A DNA stretch of 64,000 bases from Lentzea californiensis (GTDB lineage: Bacteria; Actinomycetota; Actinomycetes; Mycobacteriales; Pseudonocardiaceae), in assembly GCF_024648825.1 (NCBI RefSeq), contig NZ_JANBBE010000009.1, forward strand, positions 284,748 through 348,747, written 5' to 3'. This document shows positions 22,655-30,636 of the stretch, piece after piece. Made by a program: the position numbers and the translations under genes. Under the pieces are notes generated by a model. That model searched no databases. It worked only from the letters and a program-made list of their open reading frames with translations, and had not been told where the DNA came from. Within the stretch, counting starts at the first letter, position 1. Every line of letters starts with the position of its first letter.

Positions 22655-24075
22655 CGACTCAAGTATCGCTGTGCCGCGTCCCCGTACCGCGCCCGGATCT
22701 CCGGCACCGCCTCTGCCTCGTACCGCGTGCTTTCCGCCAACGTCCACTCCGGCGGCGTCGTCCCGCCCGTGAGCGTCCACGCGGCCTGCCGTGCCGCACC
22801 GTTCGCCACGTACTCGTCCGGCGCGGGCACAGTCACGGGTACACCGAACACCATCGGCGCGATCTCCCGCACCGCAGGAGAAACCGCCGCTCCACCAACG
22901 AGCCGCACGCCCGTGACGTCCGCACCTTGCTCAGCGAGCGCGTCGAGGCCCACGGCAAGACCGCACAGCATGCCTTCGACGGCCGCACGCGCGATGTTGG
23001 CCGGGGTCGCGTTGGTGAGCGTCAGTCCGTGCAACGCACCCGTCGCGTCCGGCAGGTTCGGCGTCCGCTCGCCTTCGAGGTACGGAACCAGCACGACGCC
23101 CTCGGCGCCCGGCTTGGCGGACAGCGCGAGGTCGCTGAGCCTGGCGAGGTCGACGCCCAGCATGCGGGCGGTCGCGTCCAGGACTCGGGCGGCGTTCAGG
23201 GTGCAGGCCAGCGGGAGGTAGCGGCCCGTCGCGTCGGCGAACCCCGCGACGATGCCGGAAGCGTCCGCCGCACGCACCTCGCTGGTCGCGGTGACGACGC
23301 CGGAGGTGCCGAGCGACACCACGACGTCGGTGCCGCCGCCCACCCCGAGCATGGCCGCCGCGTTGTCGCCGGCACCCGCGCCGAGACGAACCGTCTCGTC
23401 TCGCCGGCCTCCCGTACCCGAGACGAGACGAGACGGTCCGTCTCGCCACTCGGCAGGGCCCAGGACCTGCGGCAGCACCACGTCGGAGCGACCGAGCGCG
23501 AGTGAGAGCAGGTCAGGCACGTACTCGTTCGACACCGAGTCGAAGTAGCCGGTGCCGGACGCGTCCGAACGGTCGGTGACCAGGTCGGAGAGCGAACCGG
23601 TGCCGCGCAGCCGCCACGTCAGCCAGTCGTGCGGGAGGCAGACGGCGGCAGTGCGCTTGGCGTTGGCCGGTTCGTGCTGGGCGAGCCAGCGCAGCTTCGT
23701 GATCGTGAACGACGCGACCGGCACGAGGCCGATCCGTGCCGCCCACTCCGAAGCGCCCAGCTCGTCGGTCAGCGAGGCCGCGGCTGCCGCGGAACGGGTG
23801 TCGTTCCACAGCAGCGCCTCGCGCACGACCTCGCCGTCCTCGTCGAGGCAGACCATGCCGTGCTGCTGTCCGCCGACGCTCAGCGCCGCGACGTCGGACA
23901 GACCGCCGGCGTCGGCGAGCGCGGACTGCAGAGCCGACCACCAGTGCGAGGGGTGCACCTCGGTGCCGTCCGGGTGAGCCGCGCGGCCCTCCCGGACGAG
24001 CCTGCCGGTCTCCGCGTCGCGAACCACGACCTTGCACGACTGCGTCGAGGAGTCGACGCCGGCGACGAGCGTCAT
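22651..24075 (-). CDS. xylB: Xylulokinase
   Basis: A 474-aa FGGY-family kinase phosphorylating D-xylulose. N-terminal VAGVDSSTQSCKVVV, SVGGQQHGMV and LWNDTRS; C-terminal GAGAGDNAAAMLG, VSLGTSGVV and VRLVGGAAVSP are all family motifs. It follows xylA after 1 bp and overlaps the ROK gene by 4 bp. The segment WRDGPSRLVSGTGGRRDETV is unusual: it is encoded by a 22-bp inverted repeat rich in GAGACG (23382-23445) and appears longer than expected for the family here. Confidence 0.93.
   Translation of the reverse strand: MTLVAGVDSSTQSCKVVVRDAETGRLVREGRAAHPDGTEVHPSHWWSALQSALADAGGLSDVAALSVGGQQHGMVCLDEDGEVVREALLWNDTRSAAAAASLTDELGASEWAARIGLVPVASFTITKLRWLAQHEPANAKRTAAVCLPHDWLTWRLRGTGSLSDLVTDRSDASGTGYFDSVSNEYVPDLLSLALGRSDVVLPQVLGPAEWRDGPSRLVSGTGGRRDETVRLGAGAGDNAAAMLGVGGGTDVVVSLGTSGVVTATSEVRAADASGIVAGFADATGRYLPLACTLNAARVLDATARMLGVDLARLSDLALSAKPGAEGVVLVPYLEGERTPNLPDATGALHGLTLTNATPANIARAAVEGMLCGLAVGLDALAEQGADVTGVRLVGGAAVSPAVREIAPMVFGVPVTVPAPDEYVANGAARQAAWTLTGGTTPPEWTLAESTRYEAEAVPEIRARYGDAAQRYLSR
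23382..23445. repeat. Long inverted repeat inside xylB
   Basis: 22-bp arms (23382-23403 and 23424-23445; one mismatch) built from GAGACG/CGTCTC words, with an extra CGAGA copy beside the 20-bp loop. It lies in the coding sequence and keeps the reading frame. It could be a small palindromic insertion. Confidence 0.7.
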
Positions 24076-24076
24076 G

Positions 24077-25225
24077 TCAGCGCGCTCCCGTGAGGTGCTC
24101 GAGGGCGAGCTGGTTGAGACGGACGAAGCCGAAGCCGCGTTCGCCCGCCTGGTCGGGGTCGAAGCCCGTGTCCTTGATCAGGTCGTCGTAGGACTCGCCG
24201 GCGTTGAGCGTGGGCTGCGAGAGCTCCGCGACGCCCGCCGTCCGCAGCGCCTCCTGCACCTCCGGGTCCGCGCGGAATGCCTGAGCACGGTCGCGGAGCA
24301 GCAGGTACGTGGCCATGTTCGCCTTGGCCGAGTCCCAGACGCCCGTGATGTCCTCGGTCCGCGACGGCTTGTAGTCGAAGTGCCGCGGGCCTTCGTAACC
24401 GGCGGTCTCCAGCAGGTCGACCAGCGCGAACGCGTTCATCAGGTCACCGTGCCCGAACACCAGGTCCTGGTCGTACTTGATGCTGCGCTGCCCGTTGAGG
24501 TCGATGTGGAACAGCTTGTCGTGCCACAGCGCCTGCGCGATGCCGTGCACGAAGTTGAGCCCGGCCATCTGCTCGTGCCCGACCTCGGGGTTGAGGCCGA
24601 CCAGCTCCGGCTTGTCGAGCGACGTGATGAACGCCAGCGCGTGGCCGACCGTCGGCAGCAGGATGTCGCCGCGCGGCTCGTTCGGCTTCGGCTCGAGCGC
24701 GAACCGGATGTCGTAGCCGCGGTCGGTGACGAACTGCGTCAGCAGGTTCATCGCCTCGCGGTAGCGGTCGAGCGCCGCCCGCACGTCCTTGGCCACGTCG
24801 TACTCGGAGCCCTCACGGCCGCCCCACAGCACGAAGGTCTTGGCGCCGAGCTCCGCCGCCAGCTCGACGTTGCGCAGCACCTTCTGCAGCGCGAACCGCC
24901 GCACGCCGCGGTCGTTGCTGGTGAAGCCGCCGTCCTTGAAGACCGGGTGGCTGAACAGGTTCGTCGTCACCATCGGGATGACGAGCCCGGTGTCGGCGAG
25001 CGCGCCCTGCAACCGGCTGATCTGCTGGTCGCGGTGCGTCGCCTCGAAGCCGAACAGGTCGTCGTCGTGGAACGTCAGGCCGTAGGCCCCGAGCTCGGCG
25101 AGCCGGTGCACCGCCTCGACCACGTCGAGCTCGGGCCGCGTGGCCTCGCCGAACGGGTCACGGCCCTGCCAGCCCACGGTCCAGAGACCGAAGGAGAACT
25201 TGTCCGCCGGAGTGGGCGTGCTCAT
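24077..25225 (-). CDS. xylA: Xylose isomerase
   Basis: A 382-aa class I actinobacterial xylose isomerase converting D-xylose to D-xylulose. Active-site His in LTFHDDDLFGFE, metal ligands in FALEPKPNEPRGD (Glu) and GLNPEVGHEQMAGLNF, the Lys-bearing LFHIDLNGQRSIKYDQD, and HFDYKPSR. ATG 25225 has AGGTGG just upstream and is preferred over ATG 25237. First gene of the xylose operon; a TTCAA-N3-TTGAA dyad lies 16 bp before the start. Confidence 0.94.
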   Translation of the reverse strand: MSTPTPADKFSFGLWTVGWQGRDPFGEATRPELDVVEAVHRLAELGAYGLTFHDDDLFGFEATHRDQQISRLQGALADTGLVIPMVTTNLFSHPVFKDGGFTSNDRGVRRFALQKVLRNVELAAELGAKTFVLWGGREGSEYDVAKDVRAALDRYREAMNLLTQFVTDRGYDIRFALEPKPNEPRGDILLPTVGHALAFITSLDKPELVGLNPEVGHEQMAGLNFVHGIAQALWHDKLFHIDLNGQRSIKYDQDLVFGHGDLMNAFALVDLLETAGYEGPRHFDYKPSRTEDITGVWDSAKANMATYLLLRDRAQAFRADPEVQEALRTAGVAELSQPTLNAGESYDDLIKDTGFDPDQAGERGFGFVRLNQLALEHLTGAR

Positions 25226-25240
25226 CATCCACCTCATTCG

Positions 25241-25253
25241 TTCAATGCTTGAA
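25241..25253. promoter_or_regulatory. Candidate ROK operator of xylAB
   Basis: Perfect inverted repeat TTCAA-TGC-TTGAA directly upstream of xylA. Position and symmetry suit a repressor site for the ROK protein encoded at the end of the operon. Confidence 0.5.
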
Positions 25254-25318
25254 CTTAGTGCGGACAGTACGACGCCACGGCGTTGATCGCAACGTCAGAG
25301 ACGCATGGTCGTAATCGC

Positions 25319-25915
25319 TCAGACACGTCGGCGGTCCGCGGCGGCCTCGACCGCGGGTGCCAGAGCCTCGGCGATCGCGCGGTAGCCGGCGGCGGACGGG
25401 TGGAAGCGGTCGGCGGCGAAGAACGAGGGGTTCGCGGCGAACTGCGGCGTGACGGCGCGTTCGACGTGGGCGACGACTCCGCCGGCCCGGATGACGGCCT
25501 GCTGCTGAACCTGGGCGTAGTCGCGGCTCACGGCCGACACGACGTCGCGCAACGCGGGCGGCACGTGCGAGACGATGCTCAGGTCCGGTGCCGTGGCGAC
25601 GACGACCTCGACGCCTGCCGCGCGCAGGTCCGCGACGGCGTCGTGCAACTGCTGGGCGCCGACCTGCGCGGGGACGAACCTGGTCAGGTCGTTCGCGCCG
25701 ATGACCACCACCGCGACGTCGGCTCCACTCGCCACCGCGGTGCGCACCTGGGCGCGCAGATCGGCCGAGCGGGCACCGGCGAACGCGTGCACTCCGAGGT
25801 CGATCCGATGTCCCGCCTTTCGCAGGCGTTCGGCGAGCAACGGGCCGAGCGTGTCCTCCCGGCGCGTGCTGCCCACTCCGGCGGCGATCGAGTCGCCGAG
25901 CAAACACAGGCGCAT
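25319..25915 (-). CDS. SGNH/GDSL hydrolase
   Basis: A 198-aa esterase/lipase-type protein. All four blocks are present: LLGDSIAAG (Ser), Gly in HAFAGARSADL, VVIGANDLT (Asn), and DRFHPSAAGY (Asp/His). ATG 25915 was chosen because the GDS block normally begins within ten residues of the start. No signal peptide. Divergent from the EF-G paralogue. Substrate unknown; deacetylation of sugars is one option given the xylose neighbourhood. Confidence 0.85.
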   Translation of the reverse strand: MRLCLLGDSIAAGVGSTRREDTLGPLLAERLRKAGHRIDLGVHAFAGARSADLRAQVRTAVASGADVAVVVIGANDLTRFVPAQVGAQQLHDAVADLRAAGVEVVVATAPDLSIVSHVPPALRDVVSAVSRDYAQVQQQAVIRAGGVVAHVERAVTPQFAANPSFFAADRFHPSAAGYRAIAEALAPAVEAAADRRRV

Positions 25916-25961
25916 GTCCGTTGAACGAAGGGCGTCGTGGAGGTGTTCCGCGTCAAATGCG

Positions 25962-25990
25962 TTGTGAGGCACCACTCATGTGTCTACACT
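25962..25990 (+). promoter_or_regulatory. Sigma-A-type promoter of the EF-G paralogue leader
   Basis: TTGTGA (25962-25967), 17 bp, TACACT (25985-25990): a near-consensus housekeeping promoter. It would start an RNA near 25997 carrying ~200 nt of leader, including a 32-codon ORF and a hairpin, before the EF-G-like gene. Confidence 0.6.
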
Positions 25991-26027
25991 CCACGATCAT
26001 CATCACCGAGGCGAGAGGAGACCGGCC

Positions 26028-26126
26028 GTGCGTACCGCCGCCGTCGTCCTCCCGTCCCGTTTCGACGTGATCCTCGTGTCCTCGCACCCCGGTCGCCTGC
26101 TGCGCGCCGGGCGCCGGACTGTCTGA
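26028..26126 (+). CDS. Candidate leader peptide (32 aa) upstream of EF-G paralogue
   Basis: GTG 26028 with GAGAGGAG about 8 bases upstream, ending TGA at 26126. The peptide begins VRTAAVVLPSRFDVILVSS and has an Arg-rich end. It lies between a strong promoter and a hairpin that starts right at its stop codon, the usual layout of ribosome-stalling leaders before resistance genes. No homologue recognised. Confidence 0.5.
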   Translation: MRTAAVVLPSRFDVILVSSHPGRLLRAGRRTV

Positions 26127-26147
26127 CGAACTCCTCCGCGGAGTTCG
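26127..26147 (+). promoter_or_regulatory. Leader hairpin (possible attenuator)
   Basis: CGAACTCC (26127-26134) pairs with GGAGTTCG (26140-26147) over a 5-nt loop, immediately after the leader peptide stop. An overlapping alternative dyad CTCCGCGGAG (26134-26143) could compete. A ribosome stalled near the end of the leader ORF would cover the left arm. Confidence 0.45.
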
Positions 26148-26198
26148 CCGGGTCATCGCGCTGACCCCGTAAGTCCTTGAAGACAAAGGCAGAAGACC

Positions 26199-28184
26199 AT
26201 GCGCACGACCACGTTGAACGCTGTCCGCAACCTCGGCATCCTCGCTCACGTCGACGCGGGCAAGACCACGCTCACCGAACGCGTCCTGTTCGCCACCGGC
26301 AGCACCCACAAGCGCGGCGAGGTCCACGACGGCACCACCGTCACCGACTTCGACCCGCAGGAACGCGATCGCGGCATCACGATCTTCGCCGCGGCCGTGA
26401 CCTGCACGTGGGACGGGCATCGCGTCAACCTCATCGACACGCCTGGGCACGTCGACTTCGCCGACGAGGTCGAACGGTCCCTGCGCGTGCTGGACGGGGC
26501 GGTCGCGGTGTTCGACGGCGTGGCCGGAGTGGAGCCGCAGAGCGAATCGGTGTGGAGGCAGGCGGATCGGTACGGCGTGCCCAGGATCGCGTTCGTCAAC
26601 AAGCTCGACCGGGCGGGCGCGGACCTCGACACCGTCGTCGAGTCGATCCGCACGCGGCTGCACACCGTGCCGCTCGTCGTGCAGCTGCCGATCGGCGTGG
26701 AGGACGGGTTCCGCGGCGTCGTGGACCTGGTGCGCATGCGCGCGCTGACCTGGGGCGACGGCATGACCGAGGGACCTGTGCCGGAAACGCTGCTGGCAGA
26801 GGCACAACGACGTCGCCGCCTCCTGGAGGAGGCGGTGGCGGAACTGCATCCCGACGCATTGGAGGAGTTCTTCGCACAGGGCCTGTCCGAGCAGACGTTG
26901 CGAAACGCTCTGCGCGAACTGACCCAGCGCGGTCAGGCGACCGTTGTGCTGTGCGGCTCGGCGTACCGCAACCGCGGCATCGAACCGTTGCTGGACGCGG
27001 TGATCGCGTACCTGCCGTCCCCTGTGGACGTTCCGCCGGTGCGGGGCGTCGACGGCCAGGAACGGCAGCCGGATCCGGACGCACCGTTCGCGGCGCTGGT
27101 GTTCAAGGTGAACGCCACCGCCACCGGACGGCTCGCGTACGTCCGCGTCTACTCGGGCACCCTCCACAAGGGAGAGACGGTCCAGGTGGGCGGCCGCGCC
27201 GAGCGCATCGGCCGGATCCTGCGCGTCCAGGCCGACCGGCACACGCCGGTCGACCAGGCCGTCGCCGGTGACATCGTCGCGGTGGTGGGGCTGAAGTCGG
27301 CACGCACGGGGACGACCCTGTGCGCGCCAACGGCTCCGTTGCTGCTCGAACCCGCGGTGTCGGCCGACCCCGTGGTGTCCGTGGCCGTGGAAACGCGGAC
27401 CAGCGCGGACAACGCGCGGCTGACCGAGGCGCTGGCGCACCTGGTCGACGAGGACCCGTCCCTGCGGTTCGGGACGGACCCGGAGACCGGCCAGACGGTG
27501 CTGTCCGGCCAGGGCGAGCTGCACCTGGAGGTCTCGGTGGAGAAGGCGCGCACGCTGCACCGCATCGAGCTCACTATGGGACGGCCGCGCGTCTCGTACC
27601 GCGAGACCGTGGGCACGGGCGTCACGGGATTCGTCTACCGGCACGTCAAGCAGGACGGAGGGCAGGGACAGTTCGCCCACGTCGTGCTCGGCACCGAGCC
27701 GCTGGAGTCCGGCTTCGAGTTCCGCTCGGCCGTCACCGGCGGGCGCGTGCCGCAGGAGTTCGTCCGCGCGGTCGAACAGGGCTGCCGGGACGCGCTGGCC
27801 GAGGGACCTCTCGGCCACCCGGTGACCGGTGTGCGGGTGACGCTCACCGACGGGTCCACGCACGTCAAGGACTCGTCGGAGATGGCGTTCCGCACGGCGG
27901 GCCGGCTCGGGCTGCGCGAGGCGCTGAAGGCCGGCGCCATGACGTTGCTCGAACCGATCGCCGAGGTCACGGTCACCGTGCCGGAGGAGTACCTCGGTGG
28001 CGTGCTGGGTGATCTGGCGACGCGCCGGGGCAGGATCGTCGGTTCGGAGGCTAGGCCCGGTGCGACGGTCGTGACGGCGAGCGTGCCTTTGGCGGAGATG
28101 TTCGGCTATGTGACGAGGTTGCGCAGCCGAACGCAAGGCCGTGGCAGCTTCACCGCCACCCCGGCCGGTTATGCGCCGGCGTGA
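26199..28184 (+). CDS. EF-G-like translational GTPase (paralogue or ribosome-protection type)
   Basis: A 661-aa GTPase. G1 AHVDAGKTT (16-24), switch region ERDRGITI, G3 DTPGHVDF, G4 NKLD; domains II-V follow, with the EF-G-type SGQGELHLEV and GGRVPQEFVRAVEQG. The sequence is EF-G-like rather than Tet(M)-like but about 40 residues shorter than housekeeping EF-G, close to OtrA length. It stands alone without rpsL/rpsG/tuf. The promoter, leader peptide and hairpin upstream suggest induction by a translation inhibitor. Fusidic-acid-type, tetracycline-type or ribosome-recycling roles cannot be separated from sequence. Confidence 0.85.
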   Translation: MRTTTLNAVRNLGILAHVDAGKTTLTERVLFATGSTHKRGEVHDGTTVTDFDPQERDRGITIFAAAVTCTWDGHRVNLIDTPGHVDFADEVERSLRVLDGAVAVFDGVAGVEPQSESVWRQADRYGVPRIAFVNKLDRAGADLDTVVESIRTRLHTVPLVVQLPIGVEDGFRGVVDLVRMRALTWGDGMTEGPVPETLLAEAQRRRRLLEEAVAELHPDALEEFFAQGLSEQTLRNALRELTQRGQATVVLCGSAYRNRGIEPLLDAVIAYLPSPVDVPPVRGVDGQERQPDPDAPFAALVFKVNATATGRLAYVRVYSGTLHKGETVQVGGRAERIGRILRVQADRHTPVDQAVAGDIVAVVGLKSARTGTTLCAPTAPLLLEPAVSADPVVSVAVETRTSADNARLTEALAHLVDEDPSLRFGTDPETGQTVLSGQGELHLEVSVEKARTLHRIELTMGRPRVSYRETVGTGVTGFVYRHVKQDGGQGQFAHVVLGTEPLESGFEFRSAVTGGRVPQEFVRAVEQGCRDALAEGPLGHPVTGVRVTLTDGSTHVKDSSEMAFRTAGRLGLREALKAGAMTLLEPIAEVTVTVPEEYLGGVLGDLATRRGRIVGSEARPGATVVTASVPLAEMFGYVTRLRSRTQGRGSFTATPAGYAPA

Positions 28185-28229
28185 ATGTTGGGCGAGTCGA
28201 CATGCTTTTCGTCGACTCGCCCAACATTC
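28183..28229. terminator. Perfect 19-bp hairpin at the end of the EF-G paralogue
   Basis: Arms 28183-28201 and 28211-28229 are perfectly complementary over 19 bp with a 9-nt loop ATGCTTTTC. The left arm begins within the stop codon. It has no T-tract but is strong enough to act as a terminator; other roles are possible. Confidence 0.6.
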
Positions 28230-28260
28230 GCTTCCATCTTGTGTGATTCAACGCAGGTGA

Positions 28261-28295
28261 GCACAGGCCCGCCCTGACACAGGGCGGGCCTGTGC
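28261..28295. terminator. Perfect 15-bp hairpin before the EEP gene
   Basis: GCACAGGCCCGCCCT (28261-28275), loop GACAC, perfect complement 28281-28295. It ends 1 bp before the ATG at 28297, so if transcribed with that gene it would bury the start; this favours a downstream start or a terminator role. Confidence 0.55.
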
Positions 28296-28296
28296 C

Positions 28297-29070
28297 ATGA
28301 TCGGCCGAGTGGACCCACTGAGCGTCATGTCCTTCAACCTCCGGTACGCCTCCACCGCCGAGCCGAACTCGTGGGCGGTCAGACGCCCGGTCATGGCCCA
28401 GTTCCTGCTCAAGGAACGGCCTGCGTTGCTCGGCACGCAAGAAGGCCTGTACGGACAGCTGAACGACATCGCGCACGACCTGCCGGACCACTACGACTGG
28501 ATCGGCCTCGGCCGCGCCGGCGGCAGCCACGACGAGTTCATGGCGATCTTCTTCGACACGCTCCGGCTGGAACCGCTGGAGTTCGACCACCACTGGCTCT
28601 CCGCCACCCCGGACGTCGTGGGTTCCCGGTCGTGGGGCAACAACGTGGTCCGCATGGTCACGTGGGTCCGGTTCGCGGACCGCCAGACCGGCAAGCAGTT
28701 CGTGGCCGTCAACACGCACTTCGACCACGAGTCCGCGAACGCCCGGCTGTGCAGCGCCGAGTTCGTCCGCGACCGGCTCCAGGCGCAGACGCTGCCGGTC
28801 GTGCTCACCGGCGACTTCAACGACGTCCCCGGCTCGCCGGCCTACGCCACCCTGACGGCCGGGCTGGCCGACACGTGGCTCACGGGCCCGCGGACCACCC
28901 CGGCGCACGGGACGTTCCACGGGTACGGCCCGCTGGTCCCGGACGGCCCGCGCATCGACTGGATCCTCACCCGCGGCGTGACCGTCGAGGCCGCCGCGAT
29001 CAACACCTTCCAGCTGAACGGCCAGTACCCCTCCGACCACCTCGCCGTCCAAGCGCTCATCAGGATCTAG
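28297..29070 (+). CDS. Endonuclease/exonuclease/phosphatase family hydrolase
   Basis: A 257-aa metal-dependent phosphodiesterase-fold protein. Signature blocks: MSFNLRYAS, ALLGTQEG (metal Glu), VNTHFDHES, VVLTGDFNDVPGS and GPRIDWIL...YPSDHLAV (catalytic His). Family members cut nucleic acids, phospholipids or sugar phosphates. ATG 28297 touches a strong hairpin, so GTG 28309 or ATG 28327 may be the real start. The 3' end overlaps a convergent secreted peptidase-like gene by 11 bp. No signal peptide. Confidence 0.85.
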   Translation: MIGRVDPLSVMSFNLRYASTAEPNSWAVRRPVMAQFLLKERPALLGTQEGLYGQLNDIAHDLPDHYDWIGLGRAGGSHDEFMAIFFDTLRLEPLEFDHHWLSATPDVVGSRSWGNNVVRMVTWVRFADRQTGKQFVAVNTHFDHESANARLCSAEFVRDRLQAQTLPVVLTGDFNDVPGSPAYATLTAGLADTWLTGPRTTPAHGTFHGYGPLVPDGPRIDWILTRGVTVEAAAINTFQLNGQYPSDHLAVQALIRI

Positions 29071-30526
29071 GGGCCCACTCGGGCGGCAGGTCGTGGGAAC
29101 AGGTCGGCGCACCGGCCGCCCGCGCCCGCCGCAGGTCGAGGTACGGCCCAGCGATCTGATCCCGCGGCACCGGGGCCAGCGCCGTGATCGCGTCACCCGC
29201 GGCCAGCACTTGGCGTCGCATGCGGTCGTGGTCGACGGCCAGAGCGCCGAACGACGGTGCCCAGAGCGTCCACGGCCCGGAGATCATCGCCATGGTCGGG
29301 ACCAGGTGCGAGTGGAAGTGCGTGCCGATGCCGCCGAACGAGCACTGCGGCGGCACCCGGCCCGGCACCGGCGGGTCACTGCCCGGCAGGACGAAGGTGC
29401 GGTCGACCGCACGCCCGGCCAGCGCCGTCGCCGCCGTCCGCGCCAGCACCGGGCTGCCCGCGAACCAGCCGGACGGCTCGGCCAGTCCCGTCGGCCGGAG
29501 AGAACCGTCGCGAGGCAGGAACTCCCGCGTTCCGAGGTGTTCCAGCACGAACGCGAAGGCGACGGAACTGGAGTCGTACTCGGCGTCGAGCGCGCGGGCG
29601 CGGAACTCGCTGCCCTCCGCCGGGCGGTGCAGGTGGCCGGTCGCGAAGACGAACTCGAGGGTGCGCGGCCGGCAGCGCAGCGGCAGGCGCGCGAAGTGCT
29701 CGGCCAGCGCCAGCAGCGCCACGGTGCCGTTCTCCTGCACCCATCCCACGCCGTCGGTGTTGGTGTCGAGGACGATCCGCTCGCTGCTCAGGCCGGGCAG
29801 CGTCGCGACCAGCGAGCGCGTGACGGCCGGGACGCGCGCGGCGAGCACGCCGATGGTCGTCCTGGTGCCCGGTACGAGCCTCGCGGCCGCGTCGGAGCCG
29901 ACGAACACGCCCGGCACGCGGTAGTGGGTGCCGAGGTGCGGGTCCCAGTAGCCCTTCACCTGCTCGTGCGGGAACGGGAAGGCGACGACGACCCCGGCGG
30001 CACCGGCCTTGCCCGCGTCGACCATGTCCGCGTCCAGCAGCGGTTCGGCGAGGTAGCCGCGGTCGAGGGCGGGGAAGTCGCGCAGGACGACCTTCCCGCC
30101 GGCGTTCGCGGCGGTGATCGGGGTGCCGGCGGGCAGGCGGACCAGGTCGCCGGAACGCAGGCCGGGAGCGGAGTAGGGGATCGCCCCGGCGACCGGCACG
30201 GCGCCGCCGGAGAGCAGGAGACCGGGACCGGGTTGCCAGCGCTGGACGGCGAAGGGCTCGGACCGCACGGACACGCCCGGCAGGCTGTCCACGCGGCGTT
30301 CCAGCCAGGAGATCAGGCGGTTGTGCGCGGGGCTGCCGGTGGCGCGGACGCCGAACCCGGCGACGGTGGCGTTGAGATCGAGGAGCTGGGGAGCCGTGGC
30401 GAACGACCGCTCGTCGACGACGGGGGAGCAGCCGGCCGACGCACCGGCCGGGGCAGTGAGCTGGAGGGCGAAAACCGTTACGACACCTATGGATGCGATG
30501 CATCTGGCGGGCTGCACGAGGCTCAC
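29060..30526 (-). CDS. Secreted M28-like peptidase homologue with PA-type insert
   Basis: A 488-aa exported protein (GTG 30526, signal ending near APAGASA). Residues ~125-235 resemble a protease-associated domain; the rest resembles M28 aminopeptidases (VLDTNTDGVGWVQENGTVAL, FVFATGHLHRP). Several usual zinc ligands are not obvious: the segment expected to read as an H/D/E set shows TNTDG, AEGSEF and LEHLG. It may therefore be degenerate or have another activity. Divergent from a 202-aa secreted protein, with a palindrome between them. Confidence 0.65.
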   Translation of the reverse strand: MSLVQPARCIASIGVVTVFALQLTAPAGASAGCSPVVDERSFATAPQLLDLNATVAGFGVRATGSPAHNRLISWLERRVDSLPGVSVRSEPFAVQRWQPGPGLLLSGGAVPVAGAIPYSAPGLRSGDLVRLPAGTPITAANAGGKVVLRDFPALDRGYLAEPLLDADMVDAGKAGAAGVVVAFPFPHEQVKGYWDPHLGTHYRVPGVFVGSDAAARLVPGTRTTIGVLAARVPAVTRSLVATLPGLSSERIVLDTNTDGVGWVQENGTVALLALAEHFARLPLRCRPRTLEFVFATGHLHRPAEGSEFRARALDAEYDSSSVAFAFVLEHLGTREFLPRDGSLRPTGLAEPSGWFAGSPVLARTAATALAGRAVDRTFVLPGSDPPVPGRVPPQCSFGGIGTHFHSHLVPTMAMISGPWTLWAPSFGALAVDHDRMRRQVLAAGDAITALAPVPRDQIAGPYLDLRRARAAGAPTCSHDLPPEWAPRS

Positions 30527-30599
30527 TGTGACCCTGGCGGGAGGCCCTCACAATCCGCTGTCCAGGGTAGGCCGAGTGAGACCCTGTCAACGGTGAACG

Positions 30600-30620
30600 G
30601 AAATGGTTTAAACCAATTTC
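30600..30620. promoter_or_regulatory. Palindromic operator between divergent secreted-protein genes
   Basis: GAAAT-GGTTTAAACC-A-ATTTC: a 10-bp perfect palindrome flanked by complementary arms, symmetric apart from one base. It lies 17 bp before the start of the 202-aa secreted protein and 73 bp before the M28-like gene. AT-rich in a high-GC context, so a real regulatory site is likely; the binding protein is not encoded nearby. Confidence 0.55.
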
Positions 30621-30636
30621 CGCTACGGTCCGCCAG

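Noticed and set aside
26199..28184. Tetracycline-resistance ribosome protection protein
   Set aside because: Length is similar to OtrA, but the sequence (GEVHDG, ERSLRVLDGAVAVFDGVAGV) is EF-G-like; kept as an EF-G paralogue without a resistance claim.
28183..28229. Insertion-sequence terminal repeat
   Set aside because: The 19-bp perfect dyad has only a 9-nt loop and no transposase nearby; a terminator-type hairpin is simpler.
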